Origin: Natronospira elongata
GTDB lineage: Bacteria; Pseudomonadota; Gammaproteobacteria; Natronospirales; Natronospiraceae
Assembly (NCBI RefSeq): GCF_034931365.1
Contig: NZ_JAYGII010000011.1
Coordinates: 1 to 64,000, forward strand
Direction: 5' to 3'
Length of the DNA: 64,000 bases
In this document: positions 53,178 to 62,434 of the stretch, one piece after another
How the letters are laid out: the number at the start of each line of letters is the position of its first letter
Numbering within the stretch: the stretch's first letter is position 1
Program-made: the position numbers and the translations under genes
Notes under the pieces: model-generated
Told to the model about the DNA's origin: nothing
The model's input: the letters and a program-made list of their open reading frames with translations, nothing else
The model's database searches: none

Positions 53178-54083
53178 ATGTTCCGATCCAGTGAAGAAAA
53201 GGCGGGGGTGATCTTCGCCACCGCCACATTCATCTTCTATGGCCTGACGCCCATCTACTTCAAGGCCGTCCAGCATGTGCCGGCTCTGGAGGTTTTGGGG
53301 CACCGGATTGCCTGGTCCGTGGTCTTCCTTTTTCTCCTGATCGCCTGGTGGGGTGGTTTGCGTCGGGGGCTGGCCGGGCTGTGGCGGCGGGATGTCCTGC
53401 CCTGGCTGCTGCTGAGCGGCGCCATCATCGGTTTCAACTGGGGCGTGTTCATCTGGACCGTGCACGCCGACCGGGTCATGGAGGCGAGTCTGGGCTACTA
53501 CATCAACCCGCTGGTCAACGTGCTGCTCGGCCTGGTCTTTCTGGGCGAGCGGCTGCGGCCGGTGCAGTGGCTGGCCGTGCTCATGGCGGCGGCCGGGACA
53601 CTGAATCTGGTCCTCGCCCAGGGGGTCATGCCCTGGGCCAGTTTTGCCCTGGCCCTGAGTTTTGGCTTCTATGGCCTGGTGAGAAAGCGGGTGGAAGTGC
53701 GGGCGGCCAGCGGCCTGCTGGTCGAGACCCTGCTGCTGTTGCCGGCGGTTCTGTTGCTGGCCTTGTGGGCCTGGCAGGCGGGCGAGTTGCGCTTCCTGCA
53801 GGTGGATTGGCGCACCGACCTGTTGCTGGTGGCGGCTGGCGTGATCACCACCTTGCCCCTGATCTGGTTCGCCAATGCCGCGCGCCGTTTGCCGCTGTCG
53901 GCACTGGGCTTTTTCCAGTACATCGCGCCCACCGTCACCCTGTGCCTGGCCGTTTTCGTGTTCGGGGAATTGTTCACGGCGGCCCACGGGATCACTTTCG
54001 GACTGATCTGGGCTGCCCTCATATTACTGATGGCTGATACAATCCGCAGCCGCCGCAAACGATCGGCGCCACTCTCTGACTGA
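53178..54083 (+). CDS. rarD: EamA-family transporter RarD
   Basis: 301 residues, ten TM segments. RarD-type start: GVIFATATFIFYGLTPIYFK and VPALEVLGHRIAWSVVFLFL, then WGVFIWTVHADRVMEASLGY and YINPLVNVLLGLVFLGERL. Substrate unknown (E. coli rarD was linked to chloramphenicol). Divergent from the suf operon; 11 bp before the NERD gene, so the two probably form an operon. Confidence 0.93.
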   Translation: MFRSSEEKAGVIFATATFIFYGLTPIYFKAVQHVPALEVLGHRIAWSVVFLFLLIAWWGGLRRGLAGLWRRDVLPWLLLSGAIIGFNWGVFIWTVHADRVMEASLGYYINPLVNVLLGLVFLGERLRPVQWLAVLMAAAGTLNLVLAQGVMPWASFALALSFGFYGLVRKRVEVRAASGLLVETLLLLPAVLLLALWAWQAGELRFLQVDWRTDLLLVAAGVITTLPLIWFANAARRLPLSALGFFQYIAPTVTLCLAVFVFGELFTAAHGITFGLIWAALILLMADTIRSRRKRSAPLSD

Positions 54084-54094
54084 TAAAGAAGACC

Positions 54095-54643
54095 ATGCAT
54101 AGCGAAGACATCATCTTGTTGGCCGCGGCCGGCTTCGGCCTGCTTGTCATCCTGTCTGCCCTGGGCTACTGGATCTGGAGACGCCGTCGGGGCGACCTGG
54201 GCCGCGTGCTCAAGGGGCGGGTCTGGGACCAGGCACGGGACGTGGTCATTCCCGATGGCCTCGACGGCCAGGTGCATATTGATCTGGTCCTCATGACCCG
54301 TCGTGGCCTGGTGGCACTGGAAATCAAACGTCTCCGGGGTGCGGTCTTCGGCTCGGAGAAGATGGGCGAGTGGGTCATGCTCGACAATGGTCGTCGGCAC
54401 GGCTTTCGTAATCCTCTCGGGCCCCTGGAGGAAAGGGTGGCGGCACTGTCGCATTTTGCCGGCGGCATCCGGGTGGAAGCCTATGTTCTGCTGATCGGGG
54501 ATGTCAGCTTCCCCAAGGGTCGCCCGACCCGAACCGTGCTCCCGGAAGACCTGGCCGAGCGGCTGGAGCCGGTCAGTGGCGACATCCCCGACGGCTGGCG
54601 CGCCACCTGGGGCAAGATCGCCGGGCATGCCGAGCGGCGGTGA
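54095..54643 (+). CDS. Membrane-anchored NERD-domain protein
   Basis: 182 residues. One TM at about 6-28 (IILLAAAGFGLLVILSALGY), then a NERD (nuclease-related) domain from about 40: GQVHIDLVLMTRRGLVALEI with the following KRLRG keeps the D...E-x-K core of the PD-(D/E)XK-like fold, GEWVMLDNGRRHGFRNPLG follows. Whether it cuts DNA is unknown. Follows rarD closely. A G-rich repeat region lies at its 3' end. Confidence 0.85.
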   Translation: MHSEDIILLAAAGFGLLVILSALGYWIWRRRRGDLGRVLKGRVWDQARDVVIPDGLDGQVHIDLVLMTRRGLVALEIKRLRGAVFGSEKMGEWVMLDNGRRHGFRNPLGPLEERVAALSHFAGGIRVEAYVLLIGDVSFPKGRPTRTVLPEDLAERLEPVSGDIPDGWRATWGKIAGHAERR

Positions 54644-54649
54644 GGCGTC

Positions 54650-54712
54650 AGGGGTGAGGATGCGATTCTCCTAACCCCTGACCCCTCACCACTCACCCCC
54701 TCACCCCCTCGC
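54650..54712. repeat. G-rich TCAGGGGTGAGG repeat, convergent gene ends
   Basis: Contains TCAGGGGTGAGGA and, facing it, TCCTAACCCCTGACCCCTCA with more CCCCTCAC units. The two halves can pair as a hairpin. Related units recur at 56157-56220, 58797-58875 and 63817-63873. Confidence 0.75.
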
Positions 54713-56113
54713 CGCATGCGCGGCGAGGACCTCCGCCACGCAGGCGGTGAGTTTCTTGCCGGTGTCGATGTGCAGGAACTCGTTGGGGCCGTGGGCATTG
54801 GACTTGGGGCCGAGGACGCCGGTGACCAGGAACTGGGATTCGGGGAATTTCTCGGCCAGCAGGCCCATGAAGGGAATGCTGCCACCCATGCCCATGTACA
54901 TGGCGTCCTTGCCGAAATGGCGGTTGGAGGCGGCCTGCATGGCCTCGTCCAGCCAGTCGGCGATGGCCGGGGCGTTCCAGCCGTTCTGGGGTGAATCGAT
55001 GCTGAATTCCACCTTAGCGCCGTAGGGCGGGTCGGTCTCCACGGCCTTCTTGACCGCTTCGCCGGCCTTTTGGGCGTCACAGGTGGGCGGCAGGCGGAAG
55101 CTCAGCTTGACCGCCGTGTAGGGTCGCAGCACATTGCCGGCATTGGCGAAATCCGGGATGCCGTCGACCCCGGTGACCGACAGGGTAGGCCGCCAGGAAT
55201 TATTCAGCAGCAGTTCAAGTGGCTTATCAGAAACTGGCTCCATCTCTTTGGAAGAAAAGGGATATTTCCTTGCGATGGACTCGCCCAGCACGTCCGCGGC
55301 GGCCTGGGCCTGGTCCAGGCGCTCCGCCGGGACCTCCACCTTGAGCTCCTCCAGCCGCATCTCGCCGGTAGCCGGGTCTTCAACCCGGTCGAGCACTTCA
55401 CGCAGGACCCGGAAGCTGGAGGGCACGATGCCGCTGGCACTACCCGAGTGTACGCCTTCCTCAAGCACATCCACCCGCAGGGTGCCGACCAGGTTCCCGC
55501 GCAGGGAGGTGGTGGTCCAGAGCTGTTCGTAGTTGCCACACTCGGCGTCCAGGCAGACCACCATGTCCGGATTGCCGATCCGATCCTTCAGGTGATCGAT
55601 ATAGGGGGGCAGGTCATAGCTGCCGGACTCCTCGCAGGTCTCGATCAGCAGCACGCAGCGGGCGTGGGGAATGCCCTGTTTCTGCAGGGCGGCAATAGCG
55701 GTCAGTGAGCCGTAGACCGCATAGCCGTCGTCGGCGCCACCCCGGCCGTAGAGCTTGCCGTCGCGAATCACCGGCTTCCAGGGGCCCAGCGTCGGCTCCC
55801 AGCCGGTGAATTCCGGTTGCTTGTCCAGATGCCCGTAGAGCACCACGGTGCCGGGTTTCTGGCCCTCGATCTCGATGAACAGCAGGGGCGTGCGGCCCTC
55901 GAGTTTGACCACCTCCACCGACATGCCGTCCACCGGCTGCTTTCGGCACCAGGCCTCGGCATGCTTCACCGCTTCATCGATGTAGCCGTGCTTCTCCCAG
56001 TCGGCGTCAAAGTCGGGAGACTTGGCCGGAATCTTGATGTACTCCTCAAGCTCCGGAATGATCTCCTCATCCCACTTGCCGTTCACAAACTGCTGCAGGG
56101 CCTTGCTATCCAT
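54701..56113 (-). CDS. M20 family metallopeptidase
   Basis: 470 residues. Full set of metal and catalytic residues: His in VLYGHLDKQPE, Asp in GRGGADDGYA, Glu-Glu in ETCEESGS, Asp in VVCLDAECGNYEQLW, His in SNAHGPNEF. Dimerisation insert from about residue 210 (VDVLEEGVHSGSASGIVPSS). Likely a di- or oligopeptidase of the carnosinase-like subgroup. No signal peptide. Follows tatD on the same strand with a repeat-filled gap. Confidence 0.92.
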   Translation of the reverse strand: MDSKALQQFVNGKWDEEIIPELEEYIKIPAKSPDFDADWEKHGYIDEAVKHAEAWCRKQPVDGMSVEVVKLEGRTPLLFIEIEGQKPGTVVLYGHLDKQPEFTGWEPTLGPWKPVIRDGKLYGRGGADDGYAVYGSLTAIAALQKQGIPHARCVLLIETCEESGSYDLPPYIDHLKDRIGNPDMVVCLDAECGNYEQLWTTTSLRGNLVGTLRVDVLEEGVHSGSASGIVPSSFRVLREVLDRVEDPATGEMRLEELKVEVPAERLDQAQAAADVLGESIARKYPFSSKEMEPVSDKPLELLLNNSWRPTLSVTGVDGIPDFANAGNVLRPYTAVKLSFRLPPTCDAQKAGEAVKKAVETDPPYGAKVEFSIDSPQNGWNAPAIADWLDEAMQAASNRHFGKDAMYMGMGGSIPFMGLLAEKFPESQFLVTGVLGPKSNAHGPNEFLHIDTGKKLTACVAEVLAAHAARG

Positions 56114-56156
56114 ATTCGCGCTCTCTGTATTTTGACGGTGATACGGTCATACGGTT

Positions 56157-56220
56157 AGGGGTGAGGGGTCAGGAGTTAGGGGAGTACGGCTCCTCACCCC
56201 TCACCCCTCACCCCTCACCC
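56157..56220. repeat. G-rich repeat between tatD and the M20 peptidase gene
   Basis: GGGGTGAGGGGTCAGGAGTT on the left faces CTCCTCACCCCTCACCCCTC on the right, forming a long imperfect inverted repeat with a short loop. Same units as at 54650, 58797 and 63817. Confidence 0.75.
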
Positions 56221-56225
56221 GAAGC

Positions 56226-57038
56226 TCAGGCCAGCCGAAAGAAGCGCTCGGCATTCGCCGTCGTCTGGCGTGCCAGGGTTTCGGGGTCCACGTTGCGGCA
56301 TTCTGCCACGCGAGCCAGCACATGGGGCAGCCATTTGGGCTCATTGCGCCGGGTCGAAGGCTTGGGTTTCAGATCCCGTGGCAGCAGATAGGGCGCGTCG
56401 GTTTCGATCATGATGCGATCATCCGGGATCTGGTGGACGATGTCGCGCAGGTGCGTCCCGCGGCGCTCATCGCAGATCCAACCGGTGATCCCCACATACA
56501 GGTCCCGTTCCAGGTAGTGCGCCAATTCCTCGCCGCTGCCGGTGAAGCAGTGCACCACGGCGCTCGACAGCCGCGGCAGGTATTCGTCGAGGATGGCAAG
56601 AAAATCCTCATGGGCATCGCGCTGGTGCAGAAAGACCGGATAGCCAATCTCGCAGGCAATCTCCAGCTGGGCCCGGAAGGCCTGTTGCTGGTCTGCCGGT
56701 TCGGAGAAGTTCCGGAAGTAGTCCAGGCCGCATTCACCCACGGCCACGCATTTCTCCGAGGCCAGGAAGCCGCGCAGAATGCCGTTGGTTTCATCCACAT
56801 AATGCTTGGCCATATGGGGATGCACACCGGCGGTGCTCCAGAAGCGATCGGGCCATTGTTCAGCCAGGGCCAGGGCCTGACGGCTGCCCTTGACGCTGGC
56901 CCCGGTGAGGATCATGCGGCTGACACCGGCTTCGTCGGCGGCCTGGATGACCGCATCCCGGTCATGATCGAAGCTGTCGTGGCTCAGATTGGCGCCAATA
57001 TCGATGAGGGGGGCGGGGGATTTCTCCAGGGCGGTCAT
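56226..57038 (-). CDS. tatD: TatD family metal-dependent hydrolase
   Basis: 270 residues, TIM-barrel metal-dependent nuclease. Close match to E. coli TatD rather than YcfH or YjjV: DIGANLSHDSFDHDRDAVIQ, WSTAGVHPHMAKHY, VAVGECGLDYFRNFS, VVHCFTGSGEEL, GITGWICDERRGTHL, MIETDAPYLLPRDLKPKP. Lies between mtfA and the M20 gene, all leftward. Confidence 0.96.
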   Translation of the reverse strand: MTALEKSPAPLIDIGANLSHDSFDHDRDAVIQAADEAGVSRMILTGASVKGSRQALALAEQWPDRFWSTAGVHPHMAKHYVDETNGILRGFLASEKCVAVGECGLDYFRNFSEPADQQQAFRAQLEIACEIGYPVFLHQRDAHEDFLAILDEYLPRLSSAVVHCFTGSGEELAHYLERDLYVGITGWICDERRGTHLRDIVHQIPDDRIMIETDAPYLLPRDLKPKPSTRRNEPKWLPHVLARVAECRNVDPETLARQTTANAERFFRLA

Positions 57039-57113
57039 GCAGGCTCCTCGTCGCTGCGGTAATCAGATGGATCTCCGATGGAGGCGCAATTCTGCGCAAG
57101 ATGGGCCCGCTTC

Positions 57114-57875
57114 TCAAGCGGCGGCCGGGTCCTGGCGGTAAAACAGGCGTAGCTGTTCGTAAAGGTCCGGCCAGGCATCCCGGATTCGGCGGGGCGACTC
57201 GAAGAAGGTCTCGCTGGCCACGGAGAAGAATTCGCCGGGGTTCCCCAGGGCGTAGGGATCCAGGGGCAGGGGCGCTTCCTCCTCCACTCGGGCCTCCAGA
57301 TCCTCCCAGGCGTCGGTAAAGGCCCGGGTCCAGGCCTCCGGGTCCATGCCCCGATGCAGGGGCGGGGAGCCGTTGGGACCGTCACTGAGCATGTCCAGCT
57401 TGTGGGCCAGCTCGTGAATGACCACGTTGTAGGCGGCGTCCGGGTCGGCGGCCATGACATCGTTCCAGGACAGGATGACCGGGCCCTGGAGCCAGGCTTC
57501 GCCGCTCAGGGGGTGGCGGTCGCGATGAACAACGCCGAAATCATCCTCATATTCCTGGGTGGGAACAAACTCGGCCGGGTAGAGAATGATGGAGTACCAG
57601 CCGTCATACCAGTCCAGGCCAAGCTCCAGAATGGGCACGGCGGCCATGGTGGCAATGCGCAGTTGCATGGCATCGGTAACCATCAGGCCACCGCCGGCTT
57701 CAAAGCGTTTGCGCAGCAGGAATCGCAGACTCAGTTCCCGGAGCCTTTCGCGGGCCTCTCCCTGGTAACGCCGCATCACATGCCAGTCGGCAGTCGCCGA
57801 TTCCCACTGGGCCGGCGTAACGGGGAGGGCTTGAAGTCGGCGTTTTTCACGCCAGTTTCTGATCAGATTAAACAT
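57114..57875 (-). CDS. mtfA: Zinc-dependent peptidase MtfA
   Basis: 253 residues from ATG 57875 (MFNLIRNWREKRR; CGGAAAA upstream); a start at 57902 is possible. Contains the metal motif HELAHKLDMLSDG and the family segments VPILELGLDWYDGWYSIILY, PAEFVPTQEYEDDFGVVHRD and GPVILSWNDV. MtfA in E. coli binds the Mlc repressor and has aminopeptidase activity. Ends 75 bases before tatD. Confidence 0.94.
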   Translation of the reverse strand: MFNLIRNWREKRRLQALPVTPAQWESATADWHVMRRYQGEARERLRELSLRFLLRKRFEAGGGLMVTDAMQLRIATMAAVPILELGLDWYDGWYSIILYPAEFVPTQEYEDDFGVVHRDRHPLSGEAWLQGPVILSWNDVMAADPDAAYNVVIHELAHKLDMLSDGPNGSPPLHRGMDPEAWTRAFTDAWEDLEARVEEEAPLPLDPYALGNPGEFFSVASETFFESPRRIRDAWPDLYEQLRLFYRQDPAAA

Positions 57876-57961
57876 GTGGAATTTTCCGTGTAATCCTTCC
57901 ATAGTAAGGGTGTGCTAGGCTTCGCGCAAAAGCACCCCCCGATAACCATTCTGGAGGTCCC

Positions 57962-58390
57962 ATGAAAGCGGATGATTTCGATAGCGAGGACATAAGGGAA
58001 CACGTCAAGTCGCGGGCCACCTGGCTGCGCTTGCTCTACATGGTGATCTTTCTGTTCTTTGCCTGGGTCGCCAGCTTTGTATTCGGTGTGATCATTCTGG
58101 TGCTTTTCCTGTGGCAGTTGTTTGCCGGCCAGCCCAACGAACAGTTGCGTGCATTCGGTCAGAGTATGAGCACCTGGGGGTATCAGGTCCTGTGCTTTTT
58201 GAGTTTCAACAGCGAGGACCTGCCGTTTCCCTTCGATAAGTGGCCCAGTGGTCCGGTGGGCAAGGCCGGGGCCAGTCGCGGCAGCAAGAAGACCACCCGC
58301 AAGAAGGCGGCCAAGAAAAAGACTGCCAAAAGCAGTGGTGGCAGCAGCACGACGACGGGCTCTGCCGGTGACAGCGGGAGTCAGAGTTGA
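57962..58390 (+). CDS. DUF4389 membrane protein with Lys/Ala-rich tail
   Basis: 142 residues. Residues 12-95 match DUF4389: RATWLRLLYMVIFLFFAWVA, LFLWQLFAGQPNEQLRAFG, then GYQVLCFLSFNSEDLPFPF. The tail (about 105-142) is rich in Lys, Ala, Ser, Thr and may bind acidic partners. Strong GGAGG before the ATG. Function unknown. Overlaps the MAPEG gene by 1 base. Confidence 0.85.
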   Translation: MKADDFDSEDIREHVKSRATWLRLLYMVIFLFFAWVASFVFGVIILVLFLWQLFAGQPNEQLRAFGQSMSTWGYQVLCFLSFNSEDLPFPFDKWPSGPVGKAGASRGSKKTTRKKAAKKKTAKSSGGSSTTTGSAGDSGSQS

Positions 58391-58791
58391 TGCTGGAGGC
58401 CTGGGGGCTGGTACTGGCCAGCCTCCTGATGGCCCTGGCCTGGCTGCCGGCCTCGGTGGCCAAGAAGGAGACCTTCGGCGTGCGCTGGCTGGCCTCCAAC
58501 CGGGAAACGGAGGGCCTGCCGCCCTTGCAGCCCTGGGGTGAGCGGGCAGTGCGCGCCCACAATAACCTCAAGGAAAACTTCCCCGCCTGGGCCGCGCTGC
58601 TGTTGCTGATAATTGCCCTGGACTGGCAGAACACGGTCACCGCCTGGGCAGCCCTGTTGTTCCCCGCCGCCCGCCTGGGGCACATGGTCAGCTATACAGC
58701 CGGCTGGTTCTGGCCACGGTTTGGTTTTTATTGTGTTGGCCTTGGCTGCACCCTGGCTCTGCTTGGCGTTTGCATCGTTCGGTTGTTGTGA
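58390..58791 (+). CDS. MAPEG family membrane protein
   Basis: 133 residues, four TM segments. The MAPEG core is seen in ERAVRAHNNLKENFPAWAAL (the R-x-x-x-x-x-N-x-x-E region) and ALLFPAARLGHMVSYTAGW. Bacterial members resemble eukaryotic glutathione transferases of membranes; the substrate is unknown. The ATG overlaps the stop of the DUF4389 gene (TGATG). Confidence 0.9.
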   Translation: MLEAWGLVLASLLMALAWLPASVAKKETFGVRWLASNRETEGLPPLQPWGERAVRAHNNLKENFPAWAALLLLIIALDWQNTVTAWAALLFPAARLGHMVSYTAGWFWPRFGFYCVGLGCTLALLGVCIVRLL

Positions 58792-58796
58792 GTGAG

Positions 58797-58875
58797 CGTG
58801 AGGGGTGAGGAGTCAGGGGTTAGGAGTGAGGAGTCAGGGGCTAGGAGTGAGGAGTCAGGGGCTAGGAGTGAGGCG
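58797..58875. repeat. Tandem GGAGTGAGGAGTCAGGGGCT repeat
   Basis: Three or four imperfect copies of a ~24-bp unit (TAGGAGTGAGGAGTCAGGGG with C-T or T-T after it) just behind the MAPEG gene. Same family as the repeats at 54650, 56157 and 63817. Confidence 0.8.
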
Positions 58876-58900
58876 CCCCTGCCACTGAAATCTGATTAAG

Positions 58901-58933
58901 AAAAAACGGCGGCCCTAAGGCCGCCGTTTTTTT
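58901..58933. terminator. Bidirectional terminator between MAPEG and amidohydrolase genes
   Basis: AAAAAACGGCGGCC (58901-58914) pairs with GGCCGCCGTTTTTT (58919-58932) around CTAA. T run on both strands, perfect stem. Confidence 0.95.
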
Positions 58934-59031
58934 GCTCGAAGCTCGAAGCTCGAAGCTCGAAGCTCGAAGCTCGAAGCTCGAAGCTCGAAGCTCGAAGCTC
59001 GAAGCTCGAAGCTCGAAGCTCGAAGCTCGCA
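58934..59031. repeat. 7-bp tandem repeat (GCTCGAA), 13 exact copies
   Basis: Thirteen perfect GCTCGAA units at 58934-59024 and one degenerate unit after them. It fills the space between the terminator and the amidohydrolase stop codon, so it is in the 3' untranslated part of that mRNA. A period of seven rules out coding use. Likely variable in copy number by slippage. Confidence 0.97.
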
Positions 59032-59035
59032 GCTC

Positions 59036-62000
59036 TCAATCCCTTTCCCACCAGAACAATCCGCGCTCCTCGGCGTGATTGCCGATCTGGTTCATAGTGT
59101 GAGCGTCGTAGAGACGTCCGTTGACCATGACGTAATCGACATACTCCGTATTGCGGATGTTCTCCAGCGGGTTGCGGTCGAGCACGATGATGTCGGCCAG
59201 CTTGCCTTCGGTCAGGCTGCCCAGATGTTCGTCCATGCCCAGATAGGCGGCCGGATTCACCGTGGCCGTCTTCAGGGCTTCCATGGGCGACATGCCGCCC
59301 TGGGCGAACATCCAGATTTCCCAGTGGGCCGCCAGGCCTTCCCGCTGGCCGTGGGCACCGATATTCACCAGCACACCCCGGTCCTGGAGCTGCCGGGAAT
59401 GGTTGGCGATATCAAAATGCACATATTCCTCGGCCTCCACCTTGGCGCGGCGGCGGGCGATCGGATCAATGATCTCCCGGGGCACGAAGTTCAGCAGCCG
59501 TTCATGCTCGAAGACATTGGTGTGCTGATACCAGTAGTTTTCACCCCGGAAGGCACCGTAACCCACGCTCAGCGTCGGCGTGTAACCCACCTCTGTCTGC
59601 CCCCAGAACTGCAGTACATCGTCATAGGTGTGGGGCACGCTGAGTGAATGCTCGATGCCCGTGTGCCCGTCCTGAACCATGTTCATGTTGTGCTGGAACA
59701 GGGCGCCACCTTCCGGGTGCACATGCAGCCCCAGCTCACGGGCGGCTTCCATGACCTGCTGGCGCTGATCGCGTCGCGGCTGATTGTAGCTCTTGACGCT
59801 GAAGGCACCGGCCTTCTTGAGACGACTCAGGTGCTCGCGGGCATCATCCAGACTGTCCACTTCCACGGTAAAGTCGGTGGTCGCGCCGTAGAGGATGCGG
59901 CCGGTGGAGAAGATCCGTGGCGCGGTAATCTGTCCCGCACGCCCCATCTCGTGAGCGGCAAACACCGTGTGGGTGTCGTTGGAGGGATCGTGATAGGTGG
60001 TCACGCCGAAGGTCAGGCTGGCGTGATTGACCCAGTTCTCCTGCGGAATGATCTGATTGCTGCCCTGAGAGCCATGCCAGTGGGCATCGATCAGACCCGG
60101 CATCACGGTCTTGCCTTCAACATCCTTGACGTAGGCGCCATCCGGCACGGACACCTCATCGGCGGGGCCGACCGCGACAATGCGATTGCCTTCCACCAGC
60201 ACGGTACCGTTCTCAATGACTTCCAGCTCATCGTTCATGGTGATGACCTGGCCGCCCACGAAGGCCACCATGCCGTCGGGGATATCGGCCGGACTGCTGT
60301 AGCCGATGTCCCGGCCTTCGGCCAGGGGCATGTCCACATCATCCTGGTCGCCGTTGAGGAAATCGAAGATCTGCTCCAGACCGGCGCTGTAGAGCTCGGG
60401 GCCGGTGGACCAGTGGAGGTTTTCACTGTCGGACCAGTGAATATAATCCCCGGCCTCCTTGGATACCCGTTGAATGGGCAGGGAACGGGTGTTGGGGCCC
60501 AGTTGAATGGTCTGCCCGGAAACCGCAAAGGGGGCAATGTAGGCGTTGTAGCGCTCCTGGAAAGCGACCCAGTTCTGATCCGGGGAGACCCGGAAGTTGG
60601 TCGCCCAGGTGGTGGTGAAATGGGTCCGTTCATCGGCCCCATCCAGGTTGACGCTGACCAGGTTGCGGGTGTCGTAACCCTGGTAGCGGAGCAGGAACAC
60701 CCGGTCGTTGTCACGCCCGAAGTGCGGGCTCTGCCCATTGGCGGTGATCTTCTCCATGTCGCCACCGCGGGCACTGGCGCGGAAGACGCCGGTGGTTTCC
60801 CCCCACCAGGGTGAACGCTGCATATTGCCCGAGATCTTGCGGAAGACCACCGTGTCGCCGTCCGGCGAGAAGGCGGGCTCCACATAATGCCCGGGTTCCT
60901 CAGTAATCACCCGGCCCTCGCGGCCGCCCCGGGCGCGAATCACCCGGACCGCACCATGGTCTTCATCGTTCCAGCTCACATAGGCGATCTGCCGGCCATC
61001 GCGGGAGAAAGTGGGGTAGAACTCGAAGTGGTCATTCTGCCGCGTCAGGCGCTGGGGTTCGCCGTCCGGCAGACTGCGGGTGTAGAGATGGCCACGGGAT
61101 TCATAGACCACCTGATCGCCATTGGGCGAAACGGTTACCCAGCGCAACATCCGTGCTTCAACCTCATCGGGGGCCGGATCAATGGGCGGGCGCTGGGCGG
61201 TGCGGATTTCCCGTTCATCCTGGACACGGAAGGCGATTTCATCCACCTCGCCGCTGTCCACATCCACTTCATGGATCTTGCCGCCGGCCCAGTAGACGAT
61301 GGAGCCGCCATCCGGCGACCAGGCCATGTTGGCGTACACACCATGGATGGCCCAGATTTCCTGCATGTCCCGCTCAAGGTTATCCACCAGCTTGCGTTCC
61401 TTGCCGGAGCGGATGTCCTTGATGAAGATCGCGGTGTCGGTGCCGACGCGTCGGATGAAGGCAATGGATTCGCCATCCGGGGCGGGGCGGGGATGAATGG
61501 CGCCGCCGGTGCCGCTGATGTAGGTATCCAGCTCCCCGGTCTCCCGATCCAGCCGGCGAATGTCATAGATGCCCGGATGGGGATCCTTGTCATATTCGAA
61601 CAGGTCACCGGCAGTGGTGTCCTGGCTGAAATAGAGATAGCGGCCATCCGGGGAGAACGCGGGCTCATTCAGATCCTGCTGGTCGTTGGGGCGCTGGATC
61701 ATCTGCATGCCGGCGCTGGTGCCGGAGCGGTGGTAGAGCCAGATCTCGCCGGCCCCCAGGGAGCGGGTACCGGTAAAGTGCTTGCGAGCGGCGATGTATT
61801 CCCCATCCGGAGTCCAGGTGGGGTTGTTCAGCAGGCGGAAGCTTTCGTCGCTGATCTGGCGGGCGTCCGAGCCATCGGCGCGCATGATCCAGATGTTGTC
61901 GCCACCGCTGCGGTCGCTGGTGAAGGCAATCCAGTCGCCATCGGGGGAGAAGCGCGGCTGCATGTTCCAGGCCATGCCCGAAGTCAGGGCTTCGGCATCA

Positions 62001-62242
62001 CCGCCGCTGCGTGGCATGCGGTAGATGTCGCCCAGCATGTCGAAGACGATGGTCTCGCCGTCCGGGCTTACATCCAGGTTCATCCAGGTGCCTTCGCTGA
62101 CGTCAATCTCGACGGTCTCGGCGGGGCCGGGAGGATTGTTTACATCCCATTCTTCATTGTCGTTGGCCAAGGCCTGGCTAAAGCCAAGCGTGGCGGCCAG
62201 GCCGATGCCTGCCGCCAGGCCGAGGAATTTCGGGTATTGCAT
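59036..62242 (-). CDS. Periplasmic amidohydrolase with N-terminal TolB-like beta-propeller
   Basis: 1,068 residues. Signal peptide (MQYPKFLGLAAGIGLAATLG, cut after ALA). Residues ~50-650 hold many PD40/TolB-like blades (FSPDGDWIAFTSDRSGGDN, FSPDGRYLYFSQDT, FSPDGDTVVFRK), then a small beta-sandwich and an amidohydrolase barrel from ~660: HxH in DAHWHGS (His721, His723), Lys in FSVKSYNQP, His in LGLHVHPEGG and GIEHSL, and GAHGQREGLAAHWE. Family members hydrolyse peptides or cyclic amides; the substrate here is not known. Monocistronic, with a terminator downstream. Confidence 0.9.
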   Translation of the reverse strand: MQYPKFLGLAAGIGLAATLGFSQALANDNEEWDVNNPPGPAETVEIDVSEGTWMNLDVSPDGETIVFDMLGDIYRMPRSGGDAEALTSGMAWNMQPRFSPDGDWIAFTSDRSGGDNIWIMRADGSDARQISDESFRLLNNPTWTPDGEYIAARKHFTGTRSLGAGEIWLYHRSGTSAGMQMIQRPNDQQDLNEPAFSPDGRYLYFSQDTTAGDLFEYDKDPHPGIYDIRRLDRETGELDTYISGTGGAIHPRPAPDGESIAFIRRVGTDTAIFIKDIRSGKERKLVDNLERDMQEIWAIHGVYANMAWSPDGGSIVYWAGGKIHEVDVDSGEVDEIAFRVQDEREIRTAQRPPIDPAPDEVEARMLRWVTVSPNGDQVVYESRGHLYTRSLPDGEPQRLTRQNDHFEFYPTFSRDGRQIAYVSWNDEDHGAVRVIRARGGREGRVITEEPGHYVEPAFSPDGDTVVFRKISGNMQRSPWWGETTGVFRASARGGDMEKITANGQSPHFGRDNDRVFLLRYQGYDTRNLVSVNLDGADERTHFTTTWATNFRVSPDQNWVAFQERYNAYIAPFAVSGQTIQLGPNTRSLPIQRVSKEAGDYIHWSDSENLHWSTGPELYSAGLEQIFDFLNGDQDDVDMPLAEGRDIGYSSPADIPDGMVAFVGGQVITMNDELEVIENGTVLVEGNRIVAVGPADEVSVPDGAYVKDVEGKTVMPGLIDAHWHGSQGSNQIIPQENWVNHASLTFGVTTYHDPSNDTHTVFAAHEMGRAGQITAPRIFSTGRILYGATTDFTVEVDSLDDAREHLSRLKKAGAFSVKSYNQPRRDQRQQVMEAARELGLHVHPEGGALFQHNMNMVQDGHTGIEHSLSVPHTYDDVLQFWGQTEVGYTPTLSVGYGAFRGENYWYQHTNVFEHERLLNFVPREIIDPIARRRAKVEAEEYVHFDIANHSRQLQDRGVLVNIGAHGQREGLAAHWEIWMFAQGGMSPMEALKTATVNPAAYLGMDEHLGSLTEGKLADIIVLDRNPLENIRNTEYVDYVMVNGRLYDAHTMNQIGNHAEERGLFWWERD

Positions 62243-62434
62243 GAATGACTCCTTGGTGTTTGGGACCAGGGTCGCAGGCTTATGCCCGCTGGCTGTCGCG
62301 GGCCCAAGACTACCCCAGATGGGCGGTTTGAGGAAAAACGCCTGTTTGAAATCTGGTATCCGGCGCGGAAACCGCTACTATGACGGTTGCGGGGACCATG
62401 GGGTTCCGTTTTCAGGATTATCGGGGGTTCAGTC

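Noticed and set aside
58934..59031. Possible CRISPR array
   Set aside because: The repeat is a pure 7-bp tandem without spacers, and no cas gene is near.
60887..62248. 453-codon open frame opposite the amidohydrolase gene
   Set aside because: Antisense shadow; the compositional pattern mirrors the propeller repeats.
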